A stretch of 64,000 nt of DNA from positions 124,001 to 188,000 of the forward strand of contig NZ_JAMDGZ010000002.1 in assembly GCF_028656935.1 (NCBI RefSeq), in the 5' to 3' direction. Source of the stretch: Pseudomonas rubra (GTDB lineage: Bacteria; Pseudomonadota; Gammaproteobacteria; Pseudomonadales; Pseudomonadaceae). Below the pieces are notes generated by a model. The model was not told the DNA's origin. It saw only the letters and a list, made by a program, of their open reading frames with translations, and ran no database searches. The translations under genes and the position numbers were made by a program. Of the stretch, positions 1 to 8,789 are shown one piece after another (positions within the stretch are counted from its first letter, which is position 1; the number at the start of each line of letters is the position of its first letter).

Positions 1-2222
1 TACAGGCGGCGCACATCGGCGGCAAGGCTGCTGACATCGCCTTCATCGGCCTGCTCGCGGCCCAGCACCCAACGCTCTTCGGCCAGGGTATTGCTGTGTT
101 GCAGGCTGGTGGCGAGGAACGCCTTGCGGTAGCCCTCGACGGTAAACAACCCGCTCAAGGGTTCGCCCAACGGCTTGCCGCTCTTGCGGCTGAACACCAG
201 TGCAGCATCGCGGCCAGCGGCTTCGCTCAGACGGAAATCGCTGACGCCAGCCGGCAGTTTCTGGCGTTTAACCCGGTCATAAACGCGCTGGGCCACTGGC
301 AACTGTTGCAACTGGCGGCGCAGGTCTTCGATCAGGCTGGTATCCAGGCGCGCATTGGGCGGACGCTTTTCGAACAGCGCCTGCAGGTGCTCACCCAAGG
401 CTGCGCGCTGCTCGGGGGCCAGGTCGCGCGGCAAGCTCTGTTCCCAGTCGAGGCTGACCCATGCCTTGATGAAATCCGGGTCGTAGTGCTCGCCATCGGC
501 CAGCATCAGGTAGGCTTTGAGGCCTTCGTAGAGGAAGTCGGAACCACCACCGCTGTGCAGTTGCTCTTCAATGCGCGTGACCAGGCGCGGGGCAAACACC
601 GCGATCAGCAACTTGCGGTAGACGCTGGCCGACTCGGCTTCGAGCATGTCGCCCTGGTACAGCCCCAGGCCCTCGGCCCAGCCGGGCGGATCTTCGGCCA
701 GATGGCGCACGGCATTGAGCAGCGGCAGCACGGCCAGCACGTCGCGCTGGGCCGGGCTCAGGGTTTGCAGGGCCGGCCCCAGCGGCTGGAGCTTGTGCTC
801 GACCTGGGCGATGTAGGCCTGGTTGGCGCGATAACTCACCGCCCACAGGGTGCCAACCAGCACCACCAGGGCAACGCTTGCAGCCAGCGCTGCGCGGGCC
901 AGCCACTTGCGTCGGCGCTCGACCTGCGGGTTGACCCCGACCAGGCCACGCTCGGCAAAGGCCACGGCGCTGAACAGCTTTTCGATGAAGTAGCTGCGAC
1001 CCGTACCGCTCTGGCGCGCCAGGTGCTGCCGGTCCAGGCCCATACTCTGGGCCATGGCACCGATCAGGCGGTCGATCGGGCTGCCTTCCTGGGTGCCACT
1101 GGTGAAGTACACGCCGCGCAACAGCGCGCGCTCTTCATAGGCGTTGGGCTTGAACACGCCGTCGAGAAAGCTCTGCAGGTTCGAGCGCAAGGCCGCGAAC
1201 TGCTGGACAAAGCCATAGACCAGGTCGCGTCGCGCAGGGTCGCGTTCCTGCTGCAGGCGCTCGACCAAGCGTTGGTTGAGGCGCTGCTCGAGACCGGCGA
1301 ACTCGCTGTTGAACTGCGCCAGCGGCCCTTGCGCCGAGGTGCCGTCGTCCAGGCCGAAGGTCATGCCCCAGACCTGGGCACGCTCTTCCTTGCTCAGGGT
1401 GTCGAAAAACTCCATGAAGCCCGGCACCAGGTCGAGCTTGGTCAGCATCAGGTAGATCGGAAAGCGCACGCCCAACTGGCTGTACAGTTCCTGAATACGC
1501 GAGCGGATGGCTGCGGCATGGGCGGCCCGCTCGGCGTCACTGCCCAGCAACAGATCGGACAGGCTGATGGCAATGAAAGCGCCATCGATGGGCCGGCGCG
1601 CGCGCTGCTTTTTCAGCAGGCCGAGGAAACCCAGCCAAGCCGCCTTGTCGACCTGGGCATGGCTGTCCTGGGTGGTGTAGCGGCCAGCGGTGTCGAGCAA
1701 CACTGCCTGATCGGTAAACCACCAGTCGCAGTTGCGGGTGCCTCCAACGCCACGAATCGCCCCTGCGCCAAGCTGTGCGGCCAAAGGGAAATGCAGGCCG
1801 GAATTGACCAGTGCCGTGGTCTTGCCCGAGCCCGGCGGGCCAATGATCACGTACCACGGCAGCTCGTACAGGCTGCGCCGTTCATCCCCACCCAGGCGGG
1901 CCTTTTTCAGTAACGCCAGGGCCTCGTCCATGCGCTGGCGCAGGGTGGCCAGCTCTTCGGCGGTGGCGACGCTGGCAGGGTCGGGGGCGGTTTCTGCGGC
2001 AAGGCTGCGCATGACTTCTGCTGCCTGGCGACGGGCCTGGATCAAGCGCCACAGGCGATAGCCAAGCCACCCTGCAAACAGCAGTGCAATCAGCGCCCAG
2101 CGGCGCCCCGCCGGAACCAGCACATCCCACAACGGGCCGACAAACCAGATGATCAGGCTCAGGGCGATCAGACCCAGCAGCGGGATGACCCAGCGAATGA
2201 CAAAACCGAAAAACGCCTTCAC
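1..2222 (-). CDS. tssM: TssM (IcmF-family) T6SS inner-membrane protein, 3' end beyond window
   Basis: Inner-membrane ATPase-like subunit of the T6SS TssJLM envelope complex. 740 codons are visible and the frame is still open at base 1, so about a third or more of the usual 1100-1200 residues lies to the left. Two hydrophobic helices occur near the start (residues about 8-30 and 42-58). They are followed by a cytoplasmic NTPase domain with a Walker A motif GPPGSGKT at residues 128-135 and a probable Walker B (LLDTAGRY) further on. I chose the GTG start at 2222-2220, which overlaps the tssL stop as GTGA; no better ATG is present upstream. It is the last visible gene of the leftward tagH-tssJKLM operon. 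In the H1-type layout tagF, pppA and ppkA would follow outside the window. The assignment is secure from the motif and the neighbours. Confidence 0.95.
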   Translation of the reverse strand, partial: MKAFFGFVIRWVIPLLGLIALSLIIWFVGPLWDVLVPAGRRWALIALLFAGWLGYRLWRLIQARRQAAEVMRSLAAETAPDPASVATAEELATLRQRMDEALALLKKARLGGDERRSLYELPWYVIIGPPGSGKTTALVNSGLHFPLAAQLGAGAIRGVGGTRNCDWWFTDQAVLLDTAGRYTTQDSHAQVDKAAWLGFLGLLKKQRARRPIDGAFIAISLSDLLLGSDAERAAHAAAIRSRIQELYSQLGVRFPIYLMLTKLDLVPGFMEFFDTLSKEERAQVWGMTFGLDDGTSAQGPLAQFNSEFAGLEQRLNQRLVERLQQERDPARRDLVYGFVQQFAALRSNLQSFLDGVFKPNAYEERALLRGVYFTSGTQEGSPIDRLIGAMAQSMGLDRQHLARQSGTGRSYFIEKLFSAVAFAERGLVGVNPQVERRRKWLARAALAASVALVVLVGTLWAVSYRANQAYIAQVEHKLQPLGPALQTLSPAQRDVLAVLPLLNAVRHLAEDPPGWAEGLGLYQGDMLEAESASVYRKLLIAVFAPRLVTRIEEQLHSGGGSDFLYEGLKAYLMLADGEHYDPDFIKAWVSLDWEQSLPRDLAPEQRAALGEHLQALFEKRPPNARLDTSLIEDLRRQLQQLPVAQRVYDRVKRQKLPAGVSDFRLSEAAGRDAALVFSRKSGKPLGEPLSGLFTVEGYRKAFLATSLQHSNTLAEERWVLGREQADEGDVSSLAADVRRL

Positions 2223-3529
2223 TCGACCCCCTCCGCCAATACAGTGATTTCAACCCGGCGGTTCTTTGCCCGGCCTTCGGCCGTGTTGTTCGGCGCCAGC
2301 GGTTCGGTGTCGCTCAGGCCCTGGGCGCTAAAGCGTGCCGGCTGGCCGGTCTTGGCGGCCAGAATCTGCTGGACCTGCTCGGCACGGGCCTGGGACAGCG
2401 CCCAGTTGGACGGGAAGCGCAAGGTCGCAATCGGCCGGTTGTCACTGTGGCCGGTGATCCGCACCTGACCCTTGACCTGGCCGATGGCGTCGGCGATGCG
2501 CAGCATCAACGGCTGCAGGCTGTCGTTGATACTGGTGCTGGCCGATGCGAACAGCTCATCGCCACGGATGGTCACCACCGAGCGATCGACGGCGTCTTCG
2601 ACACTGACCCGCCCGGCCTTGATATCGCTGGCCAGGAAGCCCGCCAGACGCGGGCGTTCCACCGGTTTGGGCTGGGTCACCGGACGGTCGATGGCCTGTA
2701 CCGGGATTTCGCCCAGGGCATGAATGTTCTTGAATACCGGCTCGGCGTCTGCAGCGAGCATCAAGCGCAGGGCGAACAGCAAGGCCAGCAGCAACGCCAG
2801 GGCAATGGCCAGGCCTACCCACGGCGGCATGAACTGCGACAGCCGATCGCGGCTGACGCTAACCCCGCGCCAGTGCGGCGACAGCTCACGCTCGAACTCG
2901 CCACGGGCGCTGCGAATGGCGGCAGCAGTGCGTTCGCGCAGCGTTTCAAGCTGGGCACGGCCGCCGTTCATCACCCGGTAGCGGCCTTCAAAGCCCAGGC
3001 ACATGCACAGGTACAACAACTCCAGCAGGTACAGGCGCTCGCGCGGACTCTGCAGGCAATGTTCAAGCAGTTGGAAGACTTTCTCGCCGCCCCAGGCTTC
3101 GTTGTGCACAGTGATCAGCAGGCTTTGCTTGCCCCAATCACTGCCGCTGCCCCAGGGCGTGCTGAGCACCGCTTCATCGAGCGCGGTGCACAGGGCGTAG
3201 CGGGCCAGCAGCACTTCGTTGCGTGCCACACCAGCGGCTTCGGCGCGCTCTTCGAACTGACGCAGATAAGCCAGCAGCTGTGCACGCAGGCTGGCCGGGG
3301 CCGGATGGGCGATGGTGCTGCGCAAGCGGGTGAGCAACGCCAATAACGGCCCGGCGGCGCTTTCCAGCGGGTTCAGGCCAAGGGCCTGGCCGTCGGGCAA
3401 CGGTTGTGCCGGTATCGACGGCGCTGCTGCCGGCTCTGGCGTGTTCGCCTGCGGGCTGCGGCCACCGGGGCGCGGCATGAACTGGGTGCGGTCGTTGGCC
3501 GGTGGCGCCGACGGGTCGTTAGGCTGCAT
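2219..3529 (-). CDS. tssL: TssL (DotU/IcmH family) with C-terminal OmpA-like peptidoglycan-binding domain
   Basis: Inner-membrane partner of TssM in the T6SS envelope complex; it anchors the complex and contacts the baseplate. The 436-residue protein starts with a low-complexity Pro/Ala-rich tail. A cytoplasmic DotU helical domain follows (about residues 60-220), with the typical CTALDEAVL and TPWG stretches. One transmembrane helix, rich in Leu/Ala, lies at about 233-255. The C-terminus (about 310-436) is OmpA-like, with NWALSQARA and RAKNRRVEI, matching the 'evolved' TssL variants that bind peptidoglycan directly. The gene follows tssK after 6 bases and overlaps tssM as GTGA, which indicates translational coupling. 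Confidence is high. Confidence 0.95.
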   Translation of the reverse strand: MQPNDPSAPPANDRTQFMPRPGGRSPQANTPEPAAAPSIPAQPLPDGQALGLNPLESAAGPLLALLTRLRSTIAHPAPASLRAQLLAYLRQFEERAEAAGVARNEVLLARYALCTALDEAVLSTPWGSGSDWGKQSLLITVHNEAWGGEKVFQLLEHCLQSPRERLYLLELLYLCMCLGFEGRYRVMNGGRAQLETLRERTAAAIRSARGEFERELSPHWRGVSVSRDRLSQFMPPWVGLAIALALLLALLFALRLMLAADAEPVFKNIHALGEIPVQAIDRPVTQPKPVERPRLAGFLASDIKAGRVSVEDAVDRSVVTIRGDELFASASTSINDSLQPLMLRIADAIGQVKGQVRITGHSDNRPIATLRFPSNWALSQARAEQVQQILAAKTGQPARFSAQGLSDTEPLAPNNTAEGRAKNRRVEITVLAEGVE

Positions 3530-3535
3530 CGCGGC

Positions 3536-4870
3536 TTATCCTCGGATGGCCCAGAAGGCCAGGTTCAGCCCCGGGAACTCGCCGGCGACGTAGAAGGCAA
3601 AGCCCCCGGCATTCTGCAGTTGTTGCCAATGCTCACTGCCGCGATCGAGTTCGTAGTAGGTGGAACCGGCGTGGAACGGAATCTGCCGTGGTGCCACCGG
3701 CAATGGCAGCAGGCCGATGCCCGGCAACTGCAGGTTGACCAGGTCACGGATGTGCTCGACCGCACCGATCTTGCTTTGCTGAGCGAAACGCCCGCGCAGG
3801 GTCTCGCTCGGCACATCGGCGCGCACCACAAGGATGAAGCTGGCGTTATCGAGCAGGCTGCGGTCGGCAAGCATAGCCACATGGATGCCGTAGGCTTTTT
3901 CGACAATCGGAATCGGCGTGGCCTTGCTGTCGATCAACATCGACAGGGCTTCGCGCAGCGCCTGCATGACCGGGGTGAAACTCGCGGCCAGGTCATCATG
4001 CTGGTAAACAGGGAACTCACCCGGGCGCCGATTGCTGGCGCAGAAGGTGGCGAACTCACCGGCCAGGCCAAGCAGTTCGCTGTACAGCCGCTCCGGGTGC
4101 AGCGGGCTGACCTGGCTCAAGTGTTCGACCAGGGGCTGGGCGCGGTTGACCAGTTGCAGCAGCATGAAGTCGGCAATTTCCGAGGCGCCGCCCGCGCCCG
4201 AGGCCACCACCCGCCCAGCCAGGGCCTCGCCGCGTTGATGCAGCAGGCCCAGCAATTCGCTGCGAAAGGCCGACAGGCTCTTGCTCGCCGACACATCCAG
4301 CACCGGCGCGATGTAGCTGTCATCCAGCACCAGGGCACGGTCGGCACGCTTTTCCTTGATACGCACCAGGCCCAGCGCGGCGTAATCGCTCAGGCCCTCT
4401 TCGGCAGTGATCAGGCGCAGGGCGCGAGAGCCAAGCGCGACCGGCGCCCGGTTCTCGAACGGGGCGTTGTCGTCGCGCACTTCGGCCACCCGGCTGACAT
4501 AGCGCGCACCACCAGCAAGCTCACCCTCGTCCACCGTGTCGCGGGCTCCGGCGCGCTTGAGCGGCAGCGCCAGGTACACCAGGCCATCACGCAGGTTGTC
4601 ATCGATACTCAGCGGGCTCGGCGCCAGGTCATCCTGGGGGATGTTGAACGGTGTGCCATCTGGCAGCAGACCGCGGGCCGAGATAATGGCCAGCTTGCCC
4701 TGGGCCAGCAGGCCCTGGTCGATCAACAGTTCGGAAAAACCCCAGGCGCCCGCCGACAACGGCCGGCTGCGGGCATCGATAAGGTTCTCCAGGTAACGGT
4801 CATGCTGTTGGAAGTGCTGGGTTGCGAGGAACATGCCTTCCGACCAGACCACACGATTGTTCCAGGACAT
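3536..4870 (-). CDS. tssK: TssK T6SS baseplate protein
   Basis: TssK is the trimeric baseplate adaptor that links the TssFGE wedge to the membrane complex. The 444-residue length is normal for the family. The N-terminus has the diagnostic VVWSEGMFL and QHFQQHDRY stretches of TssK (VCA0114/ImpJ). The ATG start at 4870 is preceded by GGAGA at a suitable distance. The gene sits between tssJ (15 bases upstream) and tssL (6 bases downstream) in the leftward operon, the canonical J-K-L-M order. Nothing unusual is visible. Confidence 0.96.
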   Translation of the reverse strand: MSWNNRVVWSEGMFLATQHFQQHDRYLENLIDARSRPLSAGAWGFSELLIDQGLLAQGKLAIISARGLLPDGTPFNIPQDDLAPSPLSIDDNLRDGLVYLALPLKRAGARDTVDEGELAGGARYVSRVAEVRDDNAPFENRAPVALGSRALRLITAEEGLSDYAALGLVRIKEKRADRALVLDDSYIAPVLDVSASKSLSAFRSELLGLLHQRGEALAGRVVASGAGGASEIADFMLLQLVNRAQPLVEHLSQVSPLHPERLYSELLGLAGEFATFCASNRRPGEFPVYQHDDLAASFTPVMQALREALSMLIDSKATPIPIVEKAYGIHVAMLADRSLLDNASFILVVRADVPSETLRGRFAQQSKIGAVEHIRDLVNLQLPGIGLLPLPVAPRQIPFHAGSTYYELDRGSEHWQQLQNAGGFAFYVAGEFPGLNLAFWAIRG

Positions 4871-4885
4871 GGTTTCTCCGATTGC

Positions 4886-5383
4886 CTATTGGGCGGTGCT
4901 GGTTGGGGAGGAATGGACAGCGCTGCGCACAGCACGAACATCGAGGCTGATCTGGTAGTCCAGCGGCGGCACCGGCAACAGGCTGCGCCACTGCGCCTGG
5001 TCGATTTCGCGATAGCCCACGGCCAGGCCGATCTGACGGGTGGCCGGGCTCAGCGCACGTTCGATACGCAGTTGTTCGCCCGGTTGCACCAGCACTTCAT
5101 CCTGGTCAAGTAGGTCCGGGCCCAGGGTCGTGGACGCCCGTTCGGCCAGGGCGAAGTAATCTGCACGATTGAAATTGGCACTGTTCTTCAACTCGTAGAT
5201 ACGCACGCGCACAGGCGCGGCCTGACCGTTGGCGCCCGGGTTGAGCCCCGCGGCGGCACTGAAGTACAAGGTGATGCTGGTAGGCCCTGCCAGTTCAGGC
5301 TGGACCGGTGCTACGACTTCATCCTTGCTACAACCACTGAGCAGCAGTGCGGCTACCGCTGCCATCAGCATTGTTCGAATCAT
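4886..5383 (-). CDS. tssJ: TssJ T6SS outer-membrane lipoprotein
   Basis: TssJ is the lipoprotein that caps the TssLM channel on the periplasmic side of the outer membrane. The 165-residue product has a short lipoprotein signal ending in the lipobox LLSGC, with the acylated cysteine at residue 18. The residue after the cysteine is Ser, not Asp, consistent with sorting to the outer membrane. The mature part is a small beta-rich transthyretin-like domain, with the family pattern ITLYFSAAAGLNP and VRVRIYEL. It lies between tagH and tssK in the leftward operon. Confidence 0.95.
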   Translation of the reverse strand: MIRTMLMAAVAALLLSGCSKDEVVAPVQPELAGPTSITLYFSAAAGLNPGANGQAAPVRVRIYELKNSANFNRADYFALAERASTTLGPDLLDQDEVLVQPGEQLRIERALSPATRQIGLAVGYREIDQAQWRSLLPVPPLDYQISLDVRAVRSAVHSSPTSTAQ

Positions 5384-5419
5384 CCTGCGTCCTCAATGAC
5401 GTGGCACTTTCCGTTTGTT

Positions 5420-6748
5420 TCAGGAGCGCTGCAAACGCGCGCTGTGCGCCTCATAGGCGCGGCTGAACTCGCGCCCGAACAGGTCCTGGAAGTCGTCTTC
5501 GGCTTCCTGGGAAATCTTGCTGTACAGCTCGGTGAACTGTTGCCAGTACTGCGCCTGGCGCGAGCTGCCGAACAACTTCGACAGACCGGCCGGCTCGCCC
5601 AGGCGCGACTCCAGCTGCGTAGGCTCGAAACGGCCGAGCAAGTGCTTGATCGCCGCTTCCACCCCGGCCATTACCGCCAGCTGATGCGCACGCAGATCGT
5701 CAAAACTGTCGCGTACCGCTTGATCCGGAGCCATGAACGCGTGATTGCCGTGACGCAGCAGCAACAGCAAGGCCTCATCGGCATTCGGAGCGAATTTGAG
5801 CGGGTTGTTCTCGGCCGGACGAATCATGGTCTGTTGCATGCGGAACTCGCCCTTGAGGCTGCTGCGTGCGCGCAACACATCGATCAGGCCCTCGACCATC
5901 AAGCGGTAGCTGCGGCCGAGCGCTTCCATCTGCGCCTCAACCTGGGCGCTGTCGATGCGCAGGTGCTCAAGGCCTGCACCGCGTAGAAACGCCTGCACCA
6001 GTGCACTTGAGTCACTGGCCGGCGCAGGCGCTTCGGGCATTGCCACCGGGCTGGGCATAGCGGTTGCGGCAGGTGTGGCCACAGGCACGGGTGCGGGGGC
6101 CGCAGGTTCGGCAAACAGGTCCCAGTCTTCGGGAATGACGCCAGGGCTCGGCGCCGCAGGTACAGGAGCAGGCATGACAGGCGTTGGCGGGCGAAAGTCA
6201 TGCTGCTGGGCCGGTACATGATCGGCCTGGGTGACCGGCGCAATGCTTGCCGGTGCCAGAAAGTCGAACAGGTCCGGCAAGGTATCGTTGCTCGAAGCGC
6301 CGTGGATGAATGCCGGTGCGCTATCGCCTGCTGGCAGGGGGGCCGTACTGGCCTGGTTGGCCATCAGGGCCTCGAAACTGTTGGCGGCGTCCGCGCCAGG
6401 CAGATGGCTGTCGCCCAGTTGAAAGCTGGAATCGATCCGCGCCTGGATCTCGTACTCGCCAATGCGGATAACCTCTCCGTCCATCAGCGGTTCGCTGTTA
6501 CCACGACGCAAGCGAATACCGGCGTGAATTAATTCGACACCGTTAGTGCTGTTATCGGTCAGGTAATAGCGGCCATCTTTATATTGAACAACACAATGTT
6601 GCGAAGAAACCAGGCGCTCCGGATCGGGCAACACCCAGTCATTACCGGGGCCGCGCCCAATACTGATGGCACCCGTTTCGATGAACTTCTCAGGACATTG
6701 GCCAGGGGTAATCTTGTGATAACTGGTAATAGTAAGACTCAGCGACAT
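5420..6748 (-). CDS. tagH: TagH / Fha-type forkhead-associated T6SS protein
   Basis: A cytoplasmic phosphothreonine-binding scaffold of the T6SS, equivalent to Fha1 in H1-type systems, where it is the target of the PpkA/PppA switch. Residues about 1-110 form an FHA domain with the signature ISIGRGPGNDWVL, the SSQH histidine and the NSTNG loop. The centre (about 125-235) is a Pro/Ala-rich linker. The C-terminal 200 residues match the T6SS FHA C-terminal domain. I chose ATG 6748 with AGGAGG just upstream; an adjacent GTG at 6751 is too close to that ribosome site. It is the first gene of the leftward operon. An FHA protein here predicts a Ser/Thr kinase and phosphatase pair, not visible in this window but expected to the left of tssM. 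Confidence 0.92.
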   Translation of the reverse strand: MSLSLTITSYHKITPGQCPEKFIETGAISIGRGPGNDWVLPDPERLVSSQHCVVQYKDGRYYLTDNSTNGVELIHAGIRLRRGNSEPLMDGEVIRIGEYEIQARIDSSFQLGDSHLPGADAANSFEALMANQASTAPLPAGDSAPAFIHGASSNDTLPDLFDFLAPASIAPVTQADHVPAQQHDFRPPTPVMPAPVPAAPSPGVIPEDWDLFAEPAAPAPVPVATPAATAMPSPVAMPEAPAPASDSSALVQAFLRGAGLEHLRIDSAQVEAQMEALGRSYRLMVEGLIDVLRARSSLKGEFRMQQTMIRPAENNPLKFAPNADEALLLLLRHGNHAFMAPDQAVRDSFDDLRAHQLAVMAGVEAAIKHLLGRFEPTQLESRLGEPAGLSKLFGSSRQAQYWQQFTELYSKISQEAEDDFQDLFGREFSRAYEAHSARLQRS

Positions 6749-7140
6749 CACGCCTCCTTAGCAACATCCCGAATCGCTCGCTGACCCGTCGCAGGCCTGC
6801 CACACATAGCGCGATTCGCTTCAAATCCCTGAAAAAGTCTACCGATCTTCCAATTTTCACCGCTTTTAACTGAACAGTGTCACGTGCAAACGGCATCCAC
6901 CGCCGCCCTGACCAGCAGGTCAGTAAGCTTGCTTGGCCCAGTATGCAGGTCACGGTGGGCCAATAGCTTACCTTGACAGCCAATTGGAAATAAACCAAAA
7001 ATGCGCAACTTGCTGAACAACAGTGATATCACTTTGATATCAATTAAGGATAACTCGGCAAATAATGTGCGCTATGTCACAAAACCAACTTGCGCACATT
7101 AGTGACCCCCGCCACGGGACGATATGGAGATCGATATCTG
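6749..7140 (+). promoter_or_regulatory. Divergent T6SS control region between tagH and tssA
   Basis: A gene-free stretch of 392 bases, more AT-rich than its flanks, must hold the promoters of both T6SS operons. No confident -35/-10 pair or sigma-54 site (GG-N10-GC) was found on either strand. A TTGACA at about 6974 has no good -10. The clearest structures are two adjacent GATATC-centred palindromes at 7022-7043. There are also two ANGGA motifs on the tssA side (AAGGA at 7046 and ATGGA at 7124, the latter overlapping the tssA ribosome site) and one within the tagH ribosome site (AAGGAGG). ANGGA is the core of RsmA/CsrA binding sites, and H1-type T6SS mRNAs are known RsmA targets. Such control here is an inference. 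Confidence 0.6.
7022..7043. repeat. Two abutting perfect palindromes, candidate operator upstream of tssA
   Basis: AGTGATATCACT (7022-7033) and TTGATATCAA (7034-7043) are each perfect inverted repeats centred on GATATC. Their centres are exactly 11 bp apart, about one helical turn. They lie roughly 100 bases upstream of tssA in the divergent promoter region. A third GATATC occurs at 7133-7138, next to the tssA start. The arrangement looks like two dimer sites on one face of the DNA. The cognate regulator is unknown to me. Confidence 0.5.
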
Positions 7141-8163
7141 GTGAACTCAGTGCATTTGCTCGCTGCCGTTTCGGAAAACTTCCCCTGCGGCGACGACCTT
7201 GAATACGACCCGGATTTCCTGCAATTGGAGCGTGATGCCCAAGGCCGGCCCGAGCGTGTCATGGGGGATGCCATCCAGCCTGCCGAGACTCCCCAATGGC
7301 GGCAGATCGAACAGTCCTGCACCGCCCTGCTGCAACGCAGCAAAGACCTGCGTGTCACCCATTTTCTGGTGCAAAGTGCCCTCGCCCTGCACGGTATTCC
7401 CGGCCTGGCCAGCACTCTGCAACTGATCAACGAGCTGTTGCGCCAATACTGGCCGCAGGTTCATCCGCAGCTCGACGCCGATGACGACAACGACCCCACG
7501 GTGCGTATCAACGCCCTCGCCGGACTGGTCTGCGACAGCAATATTGCCCTGCTGCGCGAAAGCCTGCTGACCCGCTCCCGTGCTTTTGGCCCGGTCAGCC
7601 TGCGCGCGGCCCTGCACGCCAGCGGCCTGCAGCACTTTGCCAGCGAGACACTGAACGCCGACGAGCTCGGCGGTGCCCTGCGCGACAGCGATAGCGAGCA
7701 GTTGCAGGCCATCCGCGAGGCGCTACAGCAAGCCCGTGAGGCCGCCGAGGCAATCGAGCAGTACGTCAACGAGCAGGTCGGTTCGGCCAGCGGAGTTGAT
7801 TTGAGTGCCCTCAAGCAACCGCTGCGCCAGGCCGCACAGATTCTTGCAGAGCATGCGCCGGCAGCCGCCAACGACGCCAGCGAAACCAGCAGCCCCGACG
7901 CCAGCCCGACAGAGCTTGCCAGCACTGCGCCTACGCCCGCCGTTGCCCGTTCTTCGGCCGATATCGCCAGCCGTGACGAGGTGCTGCGCAGCCTCGACCA
8001 AATTCTCAAGTACTACGCCCGTCACGAGCCCTCGAGCCCGCTGCCGGTACTGTTGAACCGCGCGAAAAATCTGGTGAACGCCGATTTTGCCGCAATCGTC
8101 CGCGACCTGATTCCCGATGGGCTGTCGCAGTTCGAAACCTTGCGTGGCCCCGAGACCGACTGA
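7141..8163 (+). CDS. tssA: TssA T6SS assembly/cap protein (ImpA N-terminal domain)
   Basis: TssA coordinates baseplate priming and tube/sheath polymerisation. The product is 340 residues. The N-terminal ImpA domain (about 1-130) carries the family landmark CGDDLEYDPDF close to the start. The C-terminal part is helical and acidic, with a Ser/Thr/Pro/Ala-rich linker at about 235-275. I chose GTG 7141 because GGAGA lies at 7126-7130 and the domain begins directly after it. The frame stays open upstream to a TTG at 7090, but that start lacks a ribosome site and would add residues absent from the family. It is the first gene of the rightward T6SS operon. Confidence 0.93.
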   Translation: MNSVHLLAAVSENFPCGDDLEYDPDFLQLERDAQGRPERVMGDAIQPAETPQWRQIEQSCTALLQRSKDLRVTHFLVQSALALHGIPGLASTLQLINELLRQYWPQVHPQLDADDDNDPTVRINALAGLVCDSNIALLRESLLTRSRAFGPVSLRAALHASGLQHFASETLNADELGGALRDSDSEQLQAIREALQQAREAAEAIEQYVNEQVGSASGVDLSALKQPLRQAAQILAEHAPAAANDASETSSPDASPTELASTAPTPAVARSSADIASRDEVLRSLDQILKYYARHEPSSPLPVLLNRAKNLVNADFAAIVRDLIPDGLSQFETLRGPETD

Positions 8164-8258
8164 CGCCTGCGGGCAAGATCCAACGCAATTACGCACCACC
8201 GTTACCGGCAACGATCGATGACGCCAATACCGTCGCACCTGCGACCAGGAGGAACAAC

Positions 8259-8774
8259 GTGGCGAACCCCAGTTCTCAGAAATTCATTGCGCGCAACCGC
8301 GCGCCGCGGGTGCAGATCGAGTATGACGTCGAGCTCTACGGCGCCGAAAAGAAGGTCCAGCTGCCATTCGTCATGGGCGTTATGGCCGACCTCGCCGGCA
8401 AGCCTGCCGAGCCGTTGGCGCCGGTTGCCGAGCGCAAGTTCCTGGAAATCGACGTCGACAACTTCGACTCGCGCCTCAAGGCCATGCAGCCCCGGGTGGC
8501 CTTCCACGTGCCCAACGAGCTGACCGGCGAAGGCAACCTGAGCCTGGACATCACCTTCGAAAGCATGGACGACTTCAGCCCTGCCGCCGTAGCGCGCAAG
8601 GTCGATTCGCTGAACCAGTTGCTCGAAGCGCGGACCCAGCTGGCCAACCTGCTGACCTACATGGACGGCAAGACTGGCGCCGAAGAAATCATCATGAAAG
8701 CCATCAAGGATCCGGCCCTGCTCCAGGCCTTGGCCAGTGCGCCAAAGCCCCAGGACGCCGAGCCGAACGCTTAA
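8259..8774 (+). CDS. tssB: TssB contractile sheath small subunit (VipA)
   Basis: Small subunit of the contractile sheath; it pairs with TssC in a hexameric tubule around Hcp. It has 171 residues, normal for the family, with the VipA hallmarks QIEYDVELYG and KKVQLPFVMGVMADL near the N-terminus and LNQLLEARTQLANLL in the C-terminal half. The GTG start has a strong AGGAGG 5-10 bases upstream. It is separated from tssA by 95 bases with no other gene and from tssC by 15 bases. Confidence 0.97.
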   Translation: MANPSSQKFIARNRAPRVQIEYDVELYGAEKKVQLPFVMGVMADLAGKPAEPLAPVAERKFLEIDVDNFDSRLKAMQPRVAFHVPNELTGEGNLSLDITFESMDDFSPAAVARKVDSLNQLLEARTQLANLLTYMDGKTGAEEIIMKAIKDPALLQALASAPKPQDAEPNA

Positions 8775-8789
8775 CCAGGACATAGCCTC

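Noticed and set aside
96..1913. Long plus-strand open frame opposite tssM (about 600 codons)
   Set aside because: It mirrors the codon pattern of the GC-rich tssM gene on the other strand, encodes a Gln/Ala/Gly/Leu-rich product without domains and has no ribosome site.
7090..7140. Upstream TTG start for tssA at 7090
   Set aside because: No ribosome site precedes it and the ImpA domain begins right after GTG 7141, which has GGAGA upstream.
6749..7140. Sigma-54 promoter for the T6SS operons
   Set aside because: Several GG and GC pairs were tested on both strands, but none has the required -24/-12 spacing.
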